A DNA stretch of 64,000 nucleotides from UBA5158 sp040389045 (GCA_040389045.1 JAZKAT010000047.1:5890-69889), one strand, 5' to 3'; numbered from the stretch's first letter, positions 9,056 through 18,680 are shown. Made by a program: numbers and translations. The notes: generated by a model from the sequence alone, not told the origin.

Positions 9056-10675
9056 CTACAGTTTCCAGGTAATTAAAGTATGGTGTGTGCTTGGTAACGT
9101 TACCGTGTATTCAATGACTAATTTTTTATTCGGGATGGAAAGATTAAATCCGGGATGGTAGCTGCTTTCCATGACCTTAATGGTCTGCGTTGAAGATAAC
9201 ACGGCCAACGGTTGATTGGAACTATCATAAAACAAGATATTTTGGGTATCCACTGGTTTGACACGAAGGTCAGGATGCACATGAAAATACAGGCTGATTT
9301 TATGCTGTTTGGTGCCGGTAAAAGTGTCTTCAATTAATAATTTATGGTTGGTGAGTTGCCAGCGGCGGTGGTGCGTAATTTGATAAGGATTATAATAACC
9401 GTCATGACTGGCGCTTACGGTTAACTGATCGGGCAGCGACGTGGTTTTAATATTATGGACGCGCGCGCGTTTGGCGACGCGAAAACTTTTCCAGACTTCG
9501 GAGGAATTGCGGTCATTTATCACCGCAGTGTTATGCGCCATGGTGCTGCGTTGACGAAATCGTTCGTTATTATTTGCATAAGTTGATATTCCTGAATTCA
9601 CCAGGATGCGCTGTTTGCTCAGGGAAAATTCAAAGCTCAACGTGTCGGCATGAGCGTGTCCGGGTTGATAAGTGGCGCCGACTTCACCTACATCAGCGAG
9701 GACTACCGCATCACCCAGTTGTAAACGTGCAAAACCACTGGCAGCCAAATGTTGTAACCCATAGTCGGCAACAGTGGGTGCAGCAAGTTGTAAGCGGTCA
9801 CTGTAGGCGCTAAGTTCTGCAAGATCTGGCGCGATGTTTAACGTGGCATCATTAAAAAAAGATAGTTCGTTATCGGGATGCGTTAAGGCTTGAGACCAGC
9901 GAAACATATCTTTAACAATGGCCAGCCACACTAAAGGTATAGGTTGGCCATAGGTTTTTAAAATATTTATCACATCCAGTAAATCTTCCAAAATAATTGC
10001 GTGATACATGGGACTTAATTCAAAATGGCCGCCGTCCGCGAGAATTTGTTCGGTAAGTTGACGAGAAAAATATTTTAAACCGGTCGCCAGCCAGACGCGG
10101 GCTTCGGCGCCTTGAAAAAAACAACCGGCGAAAATAAGTGCCTTGGCATTGGCCAGTAAGTGATTACCCAGGATATGAATTTCCAGCCGCTTACTAAGAT
10201 AGCGGGTTTGCAATGCTAAACTTTTTAGCATTTCATCGTCGGCCGTATTTCCCGCCAGCAGCCATTTAATCCAGTTAACAATGCGTAATGATATTGTATA
10301 AGGTTCCCAGCCATTGCCCTGCGGCGGCGGGTTTTCTTTTATCCAGCGTTTGATTAAAGCGGCGTCGTTGATGGCAGCAAAATAATGTAAATTGTATAAC
10401 CATAATTTGTCGATACTGGGGTCAGACCAGATGGTGGCGGATGAAATATCGCGTTGCTGATTTAACAAAGTTATCAAGTTAGGCGCAGTCATATTGACTT
10501 GTTTAGGAATCGGCTGCGCGAAGCTTAAGCTGGGTAGTTGAGTGGCGGGTGTCGCTGAAAAATTAAGTTTGGGTTTTCGCCAACGAAATTTTAACTGGCC
10601 ATAAATTTGTATAGGCTTTAAATACTTTAAGGTGTGATAGTAACGCAAACTTTTTTCAAGCAAAGAATTTTTCAT
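9056..10675 (-). CDS. heparinase II/III-like protein (copy 1)
   Basis: The 539-residue protein has the helical N-terminal domain of heparinase II/III-like proteins (about 50-300; motifs NLHYF, NHLLANAKAL, LSPMYHAI) and the C-terminal beta-sandwich domain (about 315-520; PGHAHADTLSFE, TMAHNTAVI). No secretion signal is evident, as is usual for copies in polysaccharide biosynthesis loci, so a cytoplasmic role on lipid-linked or nucleotide-linked glycan is likely rather than extracellular degradation. It lies between an AsnB-like gene (4-base overlap) and a GT4 gene. A distant homologue lies divergently at 14029, also paired with an AsnB-like gene. The reaction (uronate lyase or modification) is inferred only. 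Confidence 0.87.
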   Translation of the reverse strand: MKNSLLEKSLRYYHTLKYLKPIQIYGQLKFRWRKPKLNFSATPATQLPSLSFAQPIPKQVNMTAPNLITLLNQQRDISSATIWSDPSIDKLWLYNLHYFAAINDAALIKRWIKENPPPQGNGWEPYTISLRIVNWIKWLLAGNTADDEMLKSLALQTRYLSKRLEIHILGNHLLANAKALIFAGCFFQGAEARVWLATGLKYFSRQLTEQILADGGHFELSPMYHAIILEDLLDVINILKTYGQPIPLVWLAIVKDMFRWSQALTHPDNELSFFNDATLNIAPDLAELSAYSDRLQLAAPTVADYGLQHLAASGFARLQLGDAVVLADVGEVGATYQPGHAHADTLSFEFSLSKQRILVNSGISTYANNNERFRQRSTMAHNTAVINDRNSSEVWKSFRVAKRARVHNIKTTSLPDQLTVSASHDGYYNPYQITHHRRWQLTNHKLLIEDTFTGTKQHKISLYFHVHPDLRVKPVDTQNILFYDSSNQPLAVLSSTQTIKVMESSYHPGFNLSIPNKKLVIEYTVTLPSTHHTLITWKL

Positions 10676-12663
10676 ACCGCTGCCCGTGCATCAACAAACA
10701 TTGTTGCCCATAATTCAATACAAAGCAGGGAAAAAATAGTGTAAGCGCCATCGACCCTGCCTGCCTTGTCCCATTGCAAAAGTCGCGTAACGGCTTTTGG
10801 ATCAAAGATACCGCGGCGTTTGATGGCTTCTTCACTTAAAATATCATGCACAAAATCATGTAATTCATGGTGCAGCCAGCGGCGTAAGGGTGCGCCAAAA
10901 CCGGCTTTTTTTCGATAAATTACCGAGTTTGGCAGATAGGGTTCCATGGTTTTTTTAAAAATGGCTTTGCCGGTTTTGCCTCGTTGTTTTAAATGAGTAG
11001 GAATCGTGGCCGCGAATTGAATTAATTCGGGATCCAGTAAAGGCACCCGCACTTCCAATCCTGACGCCATGGACATTTTATCCGTGTAATTTAAATTATG
11101 GCTAGCGAGAAAATGTTTGCCTTCCAGGTATAACATTCGGTTTAAAGGTTGTTGCTCATCGGGGATGCGTTCCAGGCTTTCTAGCAAAGGCGCCAGCGTA
11201 TCCGTATTTTGTAAATGAGCGGCCATATCAGCAGTATAAAGTGACTGGCGTAAACCATCAGTACTCCACATAAAATGACTGGCGATACGTCGGTCGCGAC
11301 TCATGTCAGTGTGCGCAAATAGTTTTGCGATACGGCGCAAGAGAGGCTTTTGCATGACACTTTGCGCATGACCGCCATTTAAGACATGACGCGCATACCC
11401 CGAAATGCCTTTACGCAGCGGCATAGGCATGTGCCGCCAAAAGGGTTCCAGCTGTAACGCGCGGTGTCGACGGTAACCAGAAAAAATATCATCGCCGCCA
11501 GCGCCAGACAATAAAACTTTCATGCCATCGCGTTTGGCTGCTTCGGAAATTAAATAAACATGAATCGGCGCGGGATCAGCTTGTGGTTCATCAAGATGGT
11601 AAATCATTTTTTGTAAATGCTGAATGATATCCGCTTCAACTTCCATGACTTGCAAATTAACATTTAAATGTTTGGCGACAGCTTTGGCATACGGCACATC
11701 ATCGGGATTGCCCTCACTGTCCATGCCTTGCTTGAAGCCTATGCAATAACAGTTAATGGCTTGATCAGGGTTTAATTTTCGCATCATGGCAACGATGGCG
11801 CTGGAATCAAGACCGCCGGAAAGAAATGCGCCTACGGGTACATCAGCGACCAATTGTCGTTGTACCGCGGTGGTGAGACGGTTATTTAATTCAGTACAAA
11901 GCGCCGCTTCAGAAGCTGTGGAAATTTTACCGGTATAGGGCAAGTCATAGTAATGCCAGCGTCTGGCGATTTTACCATTACGCACAATCATGGCTTCACC
12001 AGGTTCAAATTTTTTTACGGCTTGTAATGCAGTCTGTGCGCCGGGACACCATAAATAAGCCAGGTAATAATGTATAGCACTAAAATCAATGTCGGTATTA
12101 ATTTCAGGGCTCACCAGCAAAGCTTTAATTTCGGAAGCGAATAAAAATCCGGAAGTGGTTTCACTATAATAAAGTGGTTTGACACCTACGCCATCTCTTG
12201 CCAAAAATAAATCGCCAGTACGGCTATGCGGGCCATGCCCCTGGCTTCGGCCATCATAAATGGCAAAAGTGAAAATGCCATTAAGACGTTCCAGCATGGC
12301 GGTGCCTGCTTCGGCATACAAATGCAGTAACACTTCGGAATCGGTTTTACTGTGAAATTGATGGCCTTTAGCGATCAATTCCGCGCGTAATTCCTGATAA
12401 TTATATAATTCACCATTGTAGGTTAACCACAGCGCCGAACCGGCTGAACTATGGCAGCAACTGCAATTGATAGTAAGTGGTTGATGTCCGTCGGCGGATA
12501 AATCAATGATAGATAAGCGTCTATGTACCAGGCCGACTTGATTATTGTCATGGGCCAGTAATAAATCGCCCATGTCATCGGGGCCGCGGTGGGCGATACG
12601 TAAGCCCATTTGCGGCAGAATATCAGCATTGAATTGACCAGAAAATCCGGCTATGCCACACAT
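10672..12663 (-). CDS. AsnB-like glutamine-dependent amidotransferase (copy 1)
   Basis: The 663-residue protein has the class II glutamine amidotransferase N-terminus with nucleophile Cys2 (MCGIAGF), RHRGPDD-type and NGELYN motifs, and the synthetase domain with the PP-loop SGGLDSS at 282-288. Two insertions relative to typical AsnB are visible at about 66-77 (Cys-rich, CSCC) and about 138-150. In polysaccharide loci such enzymes (for example WbpS in Pseudomonas) are thought to amidate uronic acids to uronamides rather than make asparagine. The context here fits that, since UDP-ManNAcA is probably made by WecB/WecC. It overlaps the GT4 gene upstream by 13 bases and the heparinase-like gene downstream by 4. 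Confidence 0.9.
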   Translation of the reverse strand: MCGIAGFSGQFNADILPQMGLRIAHRGPDDMGDLLLAHDNNQVGLVHRRLSIIDLSADGHQPLTINCSCCHSSAGSALWLTYNGELYNYQELRAELIAKGHQFHSKTDSEVLLHLYAEAGTAMLERLNGIFTFAIYDGRSQGHGPHSRTGDLFLARDGVGVKPLYYSETTSGFLFASEIKALLVSPEINTDIDFSAIHYYLAYLWCPGAQTALQAVKKFEPGEAMIVRNGKIARRWHYYDLPYTGKISTASEAALCTELNNRLTTAVQRQLVADVPVGAFLSGGLDSSAIVAMMRKLNPDQAINCYCIGFKQGMDSEGNPDDVPYAKAVAKHLNVNLQVMEVEADIIQHLQKMIYHLDEPQADPAPIHVYLISEAAKRDGMKVLLSGAGGDDIFSGYRRHRALQLEPFWRHMPMPLRKGISGYARHVLNGGHAQSVMQKPLLRRIAKLFAHTDMSRDRRIASHFMWSTDGLRQSLYTADMAAHLQNTDTLAPLLESLERIPDEQQPLNRMLYLEGKHFLASHNLNYTDKMSMASGLEVRVPLLDPELIQFAATIPTHLKQRGKTGKAIFKKTMEPYLPNSVIYRKKAGFGAPLRRWLHHELHDFVHDILSEEAIKRRGIFDPKAVTRLLQWDKAGRVDGAYTIFSLLCIELWATMFVDARAAV

Positions 12664-13754
12664 GGTTCGCCACCTGTTACTTGACTGTAAATACTTAGCA
12701 AACGAGCCATGACGATGGAATAGCGAAATTCGTCATAACTTTTCTGCTTGTTAAATTGCCCTAGCGCGGCTAGTTGTTGCGGATTGTTAATAAATGTTTG
12801 CATAGCAACGGTCAAGGCGGCGCTATCACGAGCTTGTACTAACAAGCCGCCAGCCCCGTCGATAATCATTTCCGGAATGCCGCCCACGTTGGTGGCAATC
12901 ACTGGCAAACCTACGGCCATGGCTTCCAGCACTGTGAGAGGAAAGCCTTCGGTATAAGAAGGAAATAAAAGAAAATCACTCAGGCACATTTCTTGCAGCA
13001 AGACGTCATGGGCAACTTCACCATGCAGGCTTAAATTGGCAGGAATGTTTTGATAAAGTTGCGCCATATCAGCGTGCATTTTTCCGAATAAATGAAAATC
13101 GCAAGTGGGAAAGCGCTGTGCCATCAATAAAATTTCAGCAGCACCTTTAGCGGCGGTGATGCCGCCAGCATAAATAGCCCGTAGTCTTTGGTCAGGTCGC
13201 CTGGTGGGTTTTTGGTAATTAAAAATTTTATCTTCGATAAAGTTGGGTAACAAAATTAAATTTTTAACATCAGGTACTCGTTGTTGCGCGCAATGGAAAG
13301 ATAGTGTGTTGGCAACAATGTTGATAGCTGAGTTACGCATCACCCAGCGCAAGGCTTTGCCACTCAAGCCGCGAAAACATGCGGCGTGAAAATCCTGCAT
13401 ATTACCGTGGTAATGAGTGACTATGGGTACGCGAAATAATTTCGCCAAGGCTATACAAACCGCGTCACGGAATATGCCGGCGCTAGACAGGGCACAGCTT
13501 AAGTGGGTGAGTCTTGGGCGATTAGCGATGAGTTGATAAAGTAATAAAAAATAAATGCGTAACGTGCGGGAAATTTCCGCTACTGAAAAAAATGCCGGAT
13601 CAAAAATATTGCGCGCGCCACGGATACGAGTATCGACTAAGGTGACGGGGGTTTTATCGGGCAAACCTTCGGTGATAATTTTTTTCGTCCAGACAGCAAT
13701 GCCGCCTTGGGGTGGGGGTAGAGGGGAGATGAATAAAATGGGCTTTGTGTGCAT
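12651..13754 (-). CDS. GT4 glycosyltransferase, first gene of the minus-strand operon
   Basis: The protein of about 367 residues has a GT-B layout. The N-terminal SPLPPPQGGIAVW loop binds acceptor, and the C-terminal donor-binding domain shows YAGGITAAKG, SYTEGFPLTVLEAMA and VGGIPEMI, typical of family GT4 with the E-X7-E pattern. It should add a sugar to the lipid-linked repeat unit at the cytoplasmic face. It opens the minus-strand run and is transcribed divergently from the gene at 14029. ATG 13754 is chosen because family members begin near the PILFISP strand. ATG 13772 would add six residues, and neither start has a strong ribosome-binding site. Confidence 0.87.
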   Translation of the reverse strand: MHTKPILFISPLPPPQGGIAVWTKKIITEGLPDKTPVTLVDTRIRGARNIFDPAFFSVAEISRTLRIYFLLLYQLIANRPRLTHLSCALSSAGIFRDAVCIALAKLFRVPIVTHYHGNMQDFHAACFRGLSGKALRWVMRNSAINIVANTLSFHCAQQRVPDVKNLILLPNFIEDKIFNYQKPTRRPDQRLRAIYAGGITAAKGAAEILLMAQRFPTCDFHLFGKMHADMAQLYQNIPANLSLHGEVAHDVLLQEMCLSDFLLFPSYTEGFPLTVLEAMAVGLPVIATNVGGIPEMIIDGAGGLLVQARDSAALTVAMQTFINNPQQLAALGQFNKQKSYDEFRYSIVMARLLSIYSQVTGGEPCVA

Positions 13755-13798
13755 AAAATATTGTCTATCCATGTAAAATATTGCGCCATACCACTATC

Positions 13799-13913
13799 CT
13801 GTCATTCCCGCGCACCAAAAATGACACAGACACATGGCAGTTCTAAGCAACAAGAATGATACAAGCGCATAACCCTTCCGGGCGCCAAGAATGACAGGCG
13901 CGGAATGACAGTT
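13799..13913. repeat. degenerate family-A palindromic element
   Basis: This part of the divergent intergenic region contains broken copies of the CTGTCATTCCCGCG and CGGAATGACAG ends found intact at 42047 and 52339, separated by diverged sequence with a further internal AATGACA copy. It looks like an old, decayed family-A element. No reading frame with family resemblance is visible in it. Confidence 0.5.
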
Positions 13914-13969
13914 TCACGACAGGAGGTCATTCTACAAAAATATAACTCCCAACGCACTGCTATATTTTT

Positions 13970-13998
13970 CTGACAAACAATTTATCTTAGGCTATTAT
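13970..13998 (+). promoter_or_regulatory. candidate sigma70 promoter for the 14029 operon
   Basis: CTGACA at 13970-13975 and TATTAT at 13993-13998 are separated by exactly 17 bases, five of six consensus matches in each box. Initiation would fall near 14005, about 24 bases before the ATG at 14029. Inferred from sequence alone. Confidence 0.5.
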
Positions 13999-14028
13999 CA
14001 ATCCTCACTTGAATAGTTGGGTTGTTTT

Positions 14029-15912
14029 ATGGCTAATTCACAAGAATACCGTCTGGCACAGGAAAAAAACTTCTTTTTATCGTGTGTTAAAAAAAATCCA
14101 GTTTTTTTGCTCCAGCATGTTAAATCGCTAGCAGGTGTGGTGTTAGCCCGTTGCAAAGTAAAATTTTTAACGAAGCTGCGTGGCCAGCACCGTGGCAATA
14201 AAATGACGCCAGGCTGGCTGCGAAGTTTAAGGTTGGCTAATCACAGTCAGTGTGCCGACCTGCCCCAACTGTTACAAAACATCCCACTCTTTGAAATAAA
14301 AAATAATGCAATCATTGCCGCCGATTTAGCCTGGCAGAACGAGATAACAGACCCTGAATATTATCTGGCGCAACAGCGTTGGGGTATATTAACTGATGAA
14401 TTGTTAACATCGACTACATCAAGCTTGTTGCCTGACGCCGTCACACAGCAAATACTGCAAACCTTAAACGATCAAGCTGCCACGCTGGAAACGTATTCAA
14501 CCTGTGAACGCATAGCAAATTTAGTAAATTGGCTGGCATTTATGCCGCGTCAGCAACGCCTGGCGGGAGTGCCGCCTGACACGCTGAAATTTTTAGAAAA
14601 ATCCCTGCAATGGGTACTCAAGCATTTAGAATTTTACGGTCAGCGTACCGGTAATCATATTTTAAATAATGCGCGTAGTCTTATTTTAGCGGGCGTCGTC
14701 CTGCAAAATAAATTCGCGGTGGCAACGGGCAAGTTAATTTTTCAAAAAATGTTGCCTGTGTTGATCCAGCCCAATGGATTTTTGCGCGAACGTTCCAGTC
14801 ATTATCAATTAATCGTTTTAGGGTGGTTGCTGGATGCTTTTGCTTATTTGCAAGCTACAGAATTTTATCCGGCAATCGAGCTTAAATTTTTAGCGGATTA
14901 CATAGACAGTATGCGTAGCGCTGCTGGCGAATTGTGTGATCAACAGGGTAATTTGCAAGTATTAATCGGTGACATATCGCCCGATTTAAGTCCGATTAAA
15001 ACTACGCAGCGCTTAAGCAAATGTCATTCTGCATTCTGGCCAGTTAAAGTGGTCAGCACCGGCTTGCGTGATGACTGGTGTATACTGCACAGTGCGCAAA
15101 GTAAAGTGATACTCAATTGTCCGGCGGGACGTTATCCTAAACTATTTTCTTCGCATGCGCATAATGACATTACCAGCTTCGTCTGGTTATACCACGGTGA
15201 ACCGATTTTAACAGATTGCGGCCGAGCCCGTTATACCAAAGATCCCGTGTCAACTTTACAAAAATCCGCGTACGGGCATAATTTACCCTTGGTAAATGGT
15301 TTCGCGCCCTTAAGTGAATCACTAGTGATTAATGGTAATTGGTGGCCGACTCCTTACGCCAGTGCGCAAGTGGATATTAGCAGCGATGCTGCTCATCGCG
15401 TAGCCATTACGCATAATGGTTTTAAGCGGGCAACACCGGTAAAACAACATCAACGTCAAATTGTCGTGGATGATCATCAGCTGTGGATAGAAGATTTTTT
15501 TAATGGCCATGGTTTGATTGACTTGGAGTTACGCTGGCAATTGCCGCCCGGTTTTGTTGTCGTTGAAAAAAATAAATTATTTACCAATGGCAGCGTGATG
15601 CTGGAAATCGATTTGCGTGGCATGCAAAACTTGCCTGTGCTGTCTGAACAACGCGGCTGGGCTTCTACACAATATGGTGTAGCAGTGGCTAATCCAGTCA
15701 TCGCTATGCAGTGGCAAGTGCCATTGCCATTTACCACAGTGCTTATATTTAAGGTGAANNNNNNNNNNNNNNNNNNNNNNNNNNNNNNNNNNNNNNNNNN
15801 NNNNNNNNNNNNNNNNNNNNNNNNNNNNNNNNNNNNNNNNNNNNNNNNNNNNNNNNNNCTATGCAGTGGCAAGTGCCATTGCCATTTACCACAGTGCTTA
15901 TATTTAAGGTGA
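14029..15912 (+). CDS. heparinase II/III-like protein (copy 2), 3' end disturbed by an assembly gap
   Basis: The protein of about 580 intact residues before the gap shares the heparinase II/III-like layout with copy 1. The helical domain has NHILNNARSLILAG and a SSHYQL motif, and the C-terminal sandwich has SHAHNDITSFVWL and SAYGHNLPLVNG. The 100-N run at 15759-15858 interrupts it, and the 55 bases before the run are repeated after it. Removing the N and one copy gives an open frame ending in KVKSCVA with a stop at 15927-15929, overlapping the asnB start by 13 bases, the same kind of overlap as in the minus-strand pair. The listed end, 15912, is only where the artificial frame terminates. ATG 14029 is preferred to the in-frame TTG at 14017. 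Confidence 0.83.
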   Translation: MANSQEYRLAQEKNFFLSCVKKNPVFLLQHVKSLAGVVLARCKVKFLTKLRGQHRGNKMTPGWLRSLRLANHSQCADLPQLLQNIPLFEIKNNAIIAADLAWQNEITDPEYYLAQQRWGILTDELLTSTTSSLLPDAVTQQILQTLNDQAATLETYSTCERIANLVNWLAFMPRQQRLAGVPPDTLKFLEKSLQWVLKHLEFYGQRTGNHILNNARSLILAGVVLQNKFAVATGKLIFQKMLPVLIQPNGFLRERSSHYQLIVLGWLLDAFAYLQATEFYPAIELKFLADYIDSMRSAAGELCDQQGNLQVLIGDISPDLSPIKTTQRLSKCHSAFWPVKVVSTGLRDDWCILHSAQSKVILNCPAGRYPKLFSSHAHNDITSFVWLYHGEPILTDCGRARYTKDPVSTLQKSAYGHNLPLVNGFAPLSESLVINGNWWPTPYASAQVDISSDAAHRVAITHNGFKRATPVKQHQRQIVVDDHQLWIEDFFNGHGLIDLELRWQLPPGFVVVEKNKLFTNGSVMLEIDLRGMQNLPVLSEQRGWASTQYGVAVANPVIAMQWQVPLPFTTVLIFKVXXXXXXXXXXXXXXXXXXXXXXXXXXXXXXXXXXLCSGKCHCHLPQCLYLR

Positions 15913-15913
15913 A
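15704..15913. other. 100-N scaffold gap with 55-base duplicated flanks
   Basis: Bases 15704-15758 are identical to 15859-15913, and between them lie exactly 100 N (15759-15858). The sequence reads through without interruption if one copy and the N are removed. This is best explained as a failed contig merge rather than a biological repeat. Confidence 0.93.
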
Positions 15914-15916
15914 ATC

Positions 15917-17764
15917 ATGTGTGGCATAGCTGGCATGTTACGTTTCGACCAAAAGCCGGTTACCGAAACCGATGTCGCAACTATATTAGCTAAAATCGCG
16001 CATCGAGGCCGTGACCATAGCGCCATCAGCTTGAGTCCTGCTATCAGCCGCAGTGCCTCCGTTGGTTTGGCCCATAGACGTTTGTCCATCATTGATTTGC
16101 AGGCAGCGGGTGCGCAGCCTATGTTTTACGCGGACCAGCAATTGTGTATGACTTACAATGGCGAAATTTATAATTATCTGGCCATCAGAAAATTACTGGA
16201 AGAAAAATCTTATACCTTCAAGACCAATACCGATACCGAAGTGTTGCTCGCGGCCTATCATTACTGGGGCAAAACCTGTGTCAAACATTTAAATGGCATG
16301 TTTGCGTTTGCGATCTGGGATGAAAAAAATCAGTTATTATTTTGCGCGCGTGACCCGGTAGGTATCAAACCTTTTTATTATTTGGCTGCGGATAATTATT
16401 TTGCTTTTGCTTCCGAATCATTAGCGTTGGCGCACTTAACGCCTAGCGGGTTAAATAGCGCGAGTGTTTCGGCTTATTTTTTAAGTATGTATGTTGCTAC
16501 CCAAGAAAGTATTTTTTCCGGGATTAAAAAACTCGCGCCGGGTTCTAGTCTGGTGATAAAGGCGGGCGGTGCAATTTCTATTGAACGATTCTGGTCAGTG
16601 GAACAATTTGAAGGCACAACCGCCAATGAAATTTCGCAGGCGGAGTTAAACCAGACGATTAGCGCCGCGGTTAAAAAGCAATTACAAAGTGATGTGCCAG
16701 TGGGTGGGTTTTTATCGGGTGGGGTGGACAGCGGTTTAATTACCGCCTTAGCCGCGCCTTTGTTAACAAAATACCACACTTATAGTGTTGGTTATGAAGG
16801 TATGCAATCAAATGAATTAGCGGCCGCTAAATTACTGGCTGAACGGTTTGCTACTCAGCACACGGAAGTCACGATTCGGGCGGCTGAAGCCATGACTATT
16901 TTGGATGATTCGTTGAATCATTTGAGTGAACCGATTGCTGACCCCGCGATTGTGGCAACATATCATTTAGCGGAACTGGCGGGTCGCGATGGCGTAAAAG
17001 TTTTGCTGAATGGCACGGGTGGCGATGAAATTTTTGGCGGCTATACACGCTACTCAGGACAGTTATCCATGAAGCGCAAATTAATGGCGTTATTGCCGCC
17101 AGTATTGAAAAAATCACTGGCCTTGTTACCCGTTAATAACAAAATGAAGCATAGATTAAAGCAGCCGGCGTTCGACATGATGTTTAGTACTGGCGGTTCC
17201 TACGGCTTGGCCGAATGGGTAACGCCAGTTAATTTGTTTACCCAGTTTCTTACCCAATTAGGCGCGCAGTTTAGCGCGCAAGCTAACGAAAGCGTGCCCT
17301 TACTTTATCAACAAATGTTGTTTGATTTGCAAGTTTATTTGCCCGAGCAATTATTATTTCTGCTGGACCAGATGACGATGGCGCATACCATTGAAGGCCG
17401 GGTACCCTTGCTGGATATTGATATCATCAAGCTGGCTTTTAATTTTAGCGCCAAAGAGCATACCCGTGGTGGCCAGACGAAAGTTATTTTGAAAAAAATC
17501 GCTGAACCTTTATTGGGAACTGAGCATATTAACCGGAAAAAACAAGGTTTCGCGGGTTCGCCTAGCTGGTGGGTGAAACATAATTTTAATCGGTTTATTG
17601 AAGTCATCGCGGAATTAAAAAGTATTCCGTATTTTGAGAATTTTAATATAGATATTTTTCTTAACGCCGCGGGGCCGGTTGAAAAACAGGCGAATGATAT
17701 TTTTATTTTATATTGTTTTAGTAAATGGTATGCACGGACCAAAACGGTGCTCGGCGTTTTTTAA
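15917..17764 (+). CDS. AsnB-like glutamine-dependent amidotransferase (copy 2)
   Basis: The 615-residue protein starts MCGIAGM with nucleophile Cys2 and has NGEIYNY in the glutaminase domain and a PP-loop SGGVDSG at 267-273. It also retains the GTGGDEIFGGY and IEGRVPLLD synthetase motifs. It lacks the two insertions seen in copy 1 and is closer to standard asparagine synthetase in length. Position between a heparinase-like gene and a GT2 gene argues for a sugar-amidating role, for example turning a uronic acid into its amide. True asparagine synthetase activity cannot be excluded. The start overlaps the end of the upstream gene once the assembly gap is closed. Confidence 0.9.
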   Translation: MCGIAGMLRFDQKPVTETDVATILAKIAHRGRDHSAISLSPAISRSASVGLAHRRLSIIDLQAAGAQPMFYADQQLCMTYNGEIYNYLAIRKLLEEKSYTFKTNTDTEVLLAAYHYWGKTCVKHLNGMFAFAIWDEKNQLLFCARDPVGIKPFYYLAADNYFAFASESLALAHLTPSGLNSASVSAYFLSMYVATQESIFSGIKKLAPGSSLVIKAGGAISIERFWSVEQFEGTTANEISQAELNQTISAAVKKQLQSDVPVGGFLSGGVDSGLITALAAPLLTKYHTYSVGYEGMQSNELAAAKLLAERFATQHTEVTIRAAEAMTILDDSLNHLSEPIADPAIVATYHLAELAGRDGVKVLLNGTGGDEIFGGYTRYSGQLSMKRKLMALLPPVLKKSLALLPVNNKMKHRLKQPAFDMMFSTGGSYGLAEWVTPVNLFTQFLTQLGAQFSAQANESVPLLYQQMLFDLQVYLPEQLLFLLDQMTMAHTIEGRVPLLDIDIIKLAFNFSAKEHTRGGQTKVILKKIAEPLLGTEHINRKKQGFAGSPSWWVKHNFNRFIEVIAELKSIPYFENFNIDIFLNAAGPVEKQANDIFILYCFSKWYARTKTVLGVF

Positions 17765-17778
17765 GGATAGGTGTCATC

Positions 17779-18669
17779 ATGGAAACTTTAGTTAGCGTAA
17801 TCATCCCAACTCACAATCGCGAAGCTTCACTGCAAAGAGCGGTGGCATCTGTGCTGGCACAAACCTGTCAGGATTTTGAAATTATCATTGTGAATGATGC
17901 TTCTACCGATAATACGCGGGAATATTTGGCTGCATTGGTGCGGGATGATAAGCGGATTCAAGTGTTTACAAATGTGCAATCGTTAGGCGGCAGTCGTTCG
18001 CGTAACGTGGGGATAGCGGCTGCGAAAGGGCAATGGATTGCGTTTTTAGATGATGATGATACCTGGTTACCGATGAAGTTATCTGCGCAACTGGCAGCTT
18101 TGGCTGCGAACCCTAAAGCAGTGGCGTGTAGCGCCAGTTATCAAGTTAATTATCCCTTGAATATGAAGAAAATTATTCATCCGCCTTTGGAAGTGGGTTT
18201 GGGAAAATTGTTGAAATCAAATTGTCTGGGTGGCGCGTCGGTATGTATGTGTTCGGCGGTAGCATTAAATAAAATCGGCGGTTTTGATGATAAATTACGT
18301 AGCGCCCAGGATTGGGATTTGTGGATCAAGCTGCGCGAAGAAGGTGAAATAATTTCGCTGACGGATGTTTTGGTTCAGTATTATGTGCATTTTAAGTATC
18401 GAATTTCAAATGATATGCAGGCCAAGTATGCGGGTGCGCGTCGGTTTTATTTTAAATATCGATTTAAGATGAACCGTGAAACGCGCAAAATCAATGTGGC
18501 GTTTTTAGCGTTTATCAAATCGCGGCAGAGTTTTAGAAGATTAAAATCGCGGGTTTTATATTTGTTGATTGCGATTGAATACAGTCATGCCAGTACCGGC
18601 CGCGCCTATTTTATTTCGAGTATGCCGAGGATTTTGTGTAGTTTGTCATTCCCGCGCAGGCGGGAATGA
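17779..18669 (+). CDS. GT2 family glycosyltransferase
   Basis: The 296-residue GT-A enzyme has the family-2 N-terminus VSVIIPTHNRE, the nucleotide-binding DAST strand, a DDDDTW metal-binding motif near residue 90 and a QDWDLWIKL acceptor-side motif. No transmembrane segment is evident, and the protein should act at the cytoplasmic face on lipid-linked glycan. ATG 17779 is preferred: it follows an AAGGA site at good spacing and starts right before the first beta strand. The last residues (SFPRRRE) and the stop codon are encoded by a palindromic family-A repeat at 18645, so the native C-terminus may have been altered by that element. Confidence 0.9.
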   Translation: METLVSVIIPTHNREASLQRAVASVLAQTCQDFEIIIVNDASTDNTREYLAALVRDDKRIQVFTNVQSLGGSRSRNVGIAAAKGQWIAFLDDDDTWLPMKLSAQLAALAANPKAVACSASYQVNYPLNMKKIIHPPLEVGLGKLLKSNCLGGASVCMCSAVALNKIGGFDDKLRSAQDWDLWIKLREEGEIISLTDVLVQYYVHFKYRISNDMQAKYAGARRFYFKYRFKMNRETRKINVAFLAFIKSRQSFRRLKSRVLYLLIAIEYSHASTGRAYFISSMPRILCSLSFPRRRE

Positions 18670-18670
18670 C
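18645..18670. repeat. family-A palindrome (single copy)
   Basis: This is a near-perfect 26-base palindrome with arms GTCATTCCCGC and GCGGGAATGAC. The same arms occur at 42047-42134 and 52339-52409. It covers the stop codon of the upstream GT2 gene. Confidence 0.88.
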
Positions 18671-18680
18671 AGAAGTAGAT

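Noticed and set aside
15477..15872. Minus-strand frame spanning the N run
   Set aside because: It exists only because N codons are open; it is antisense to the heparinase-like gene.
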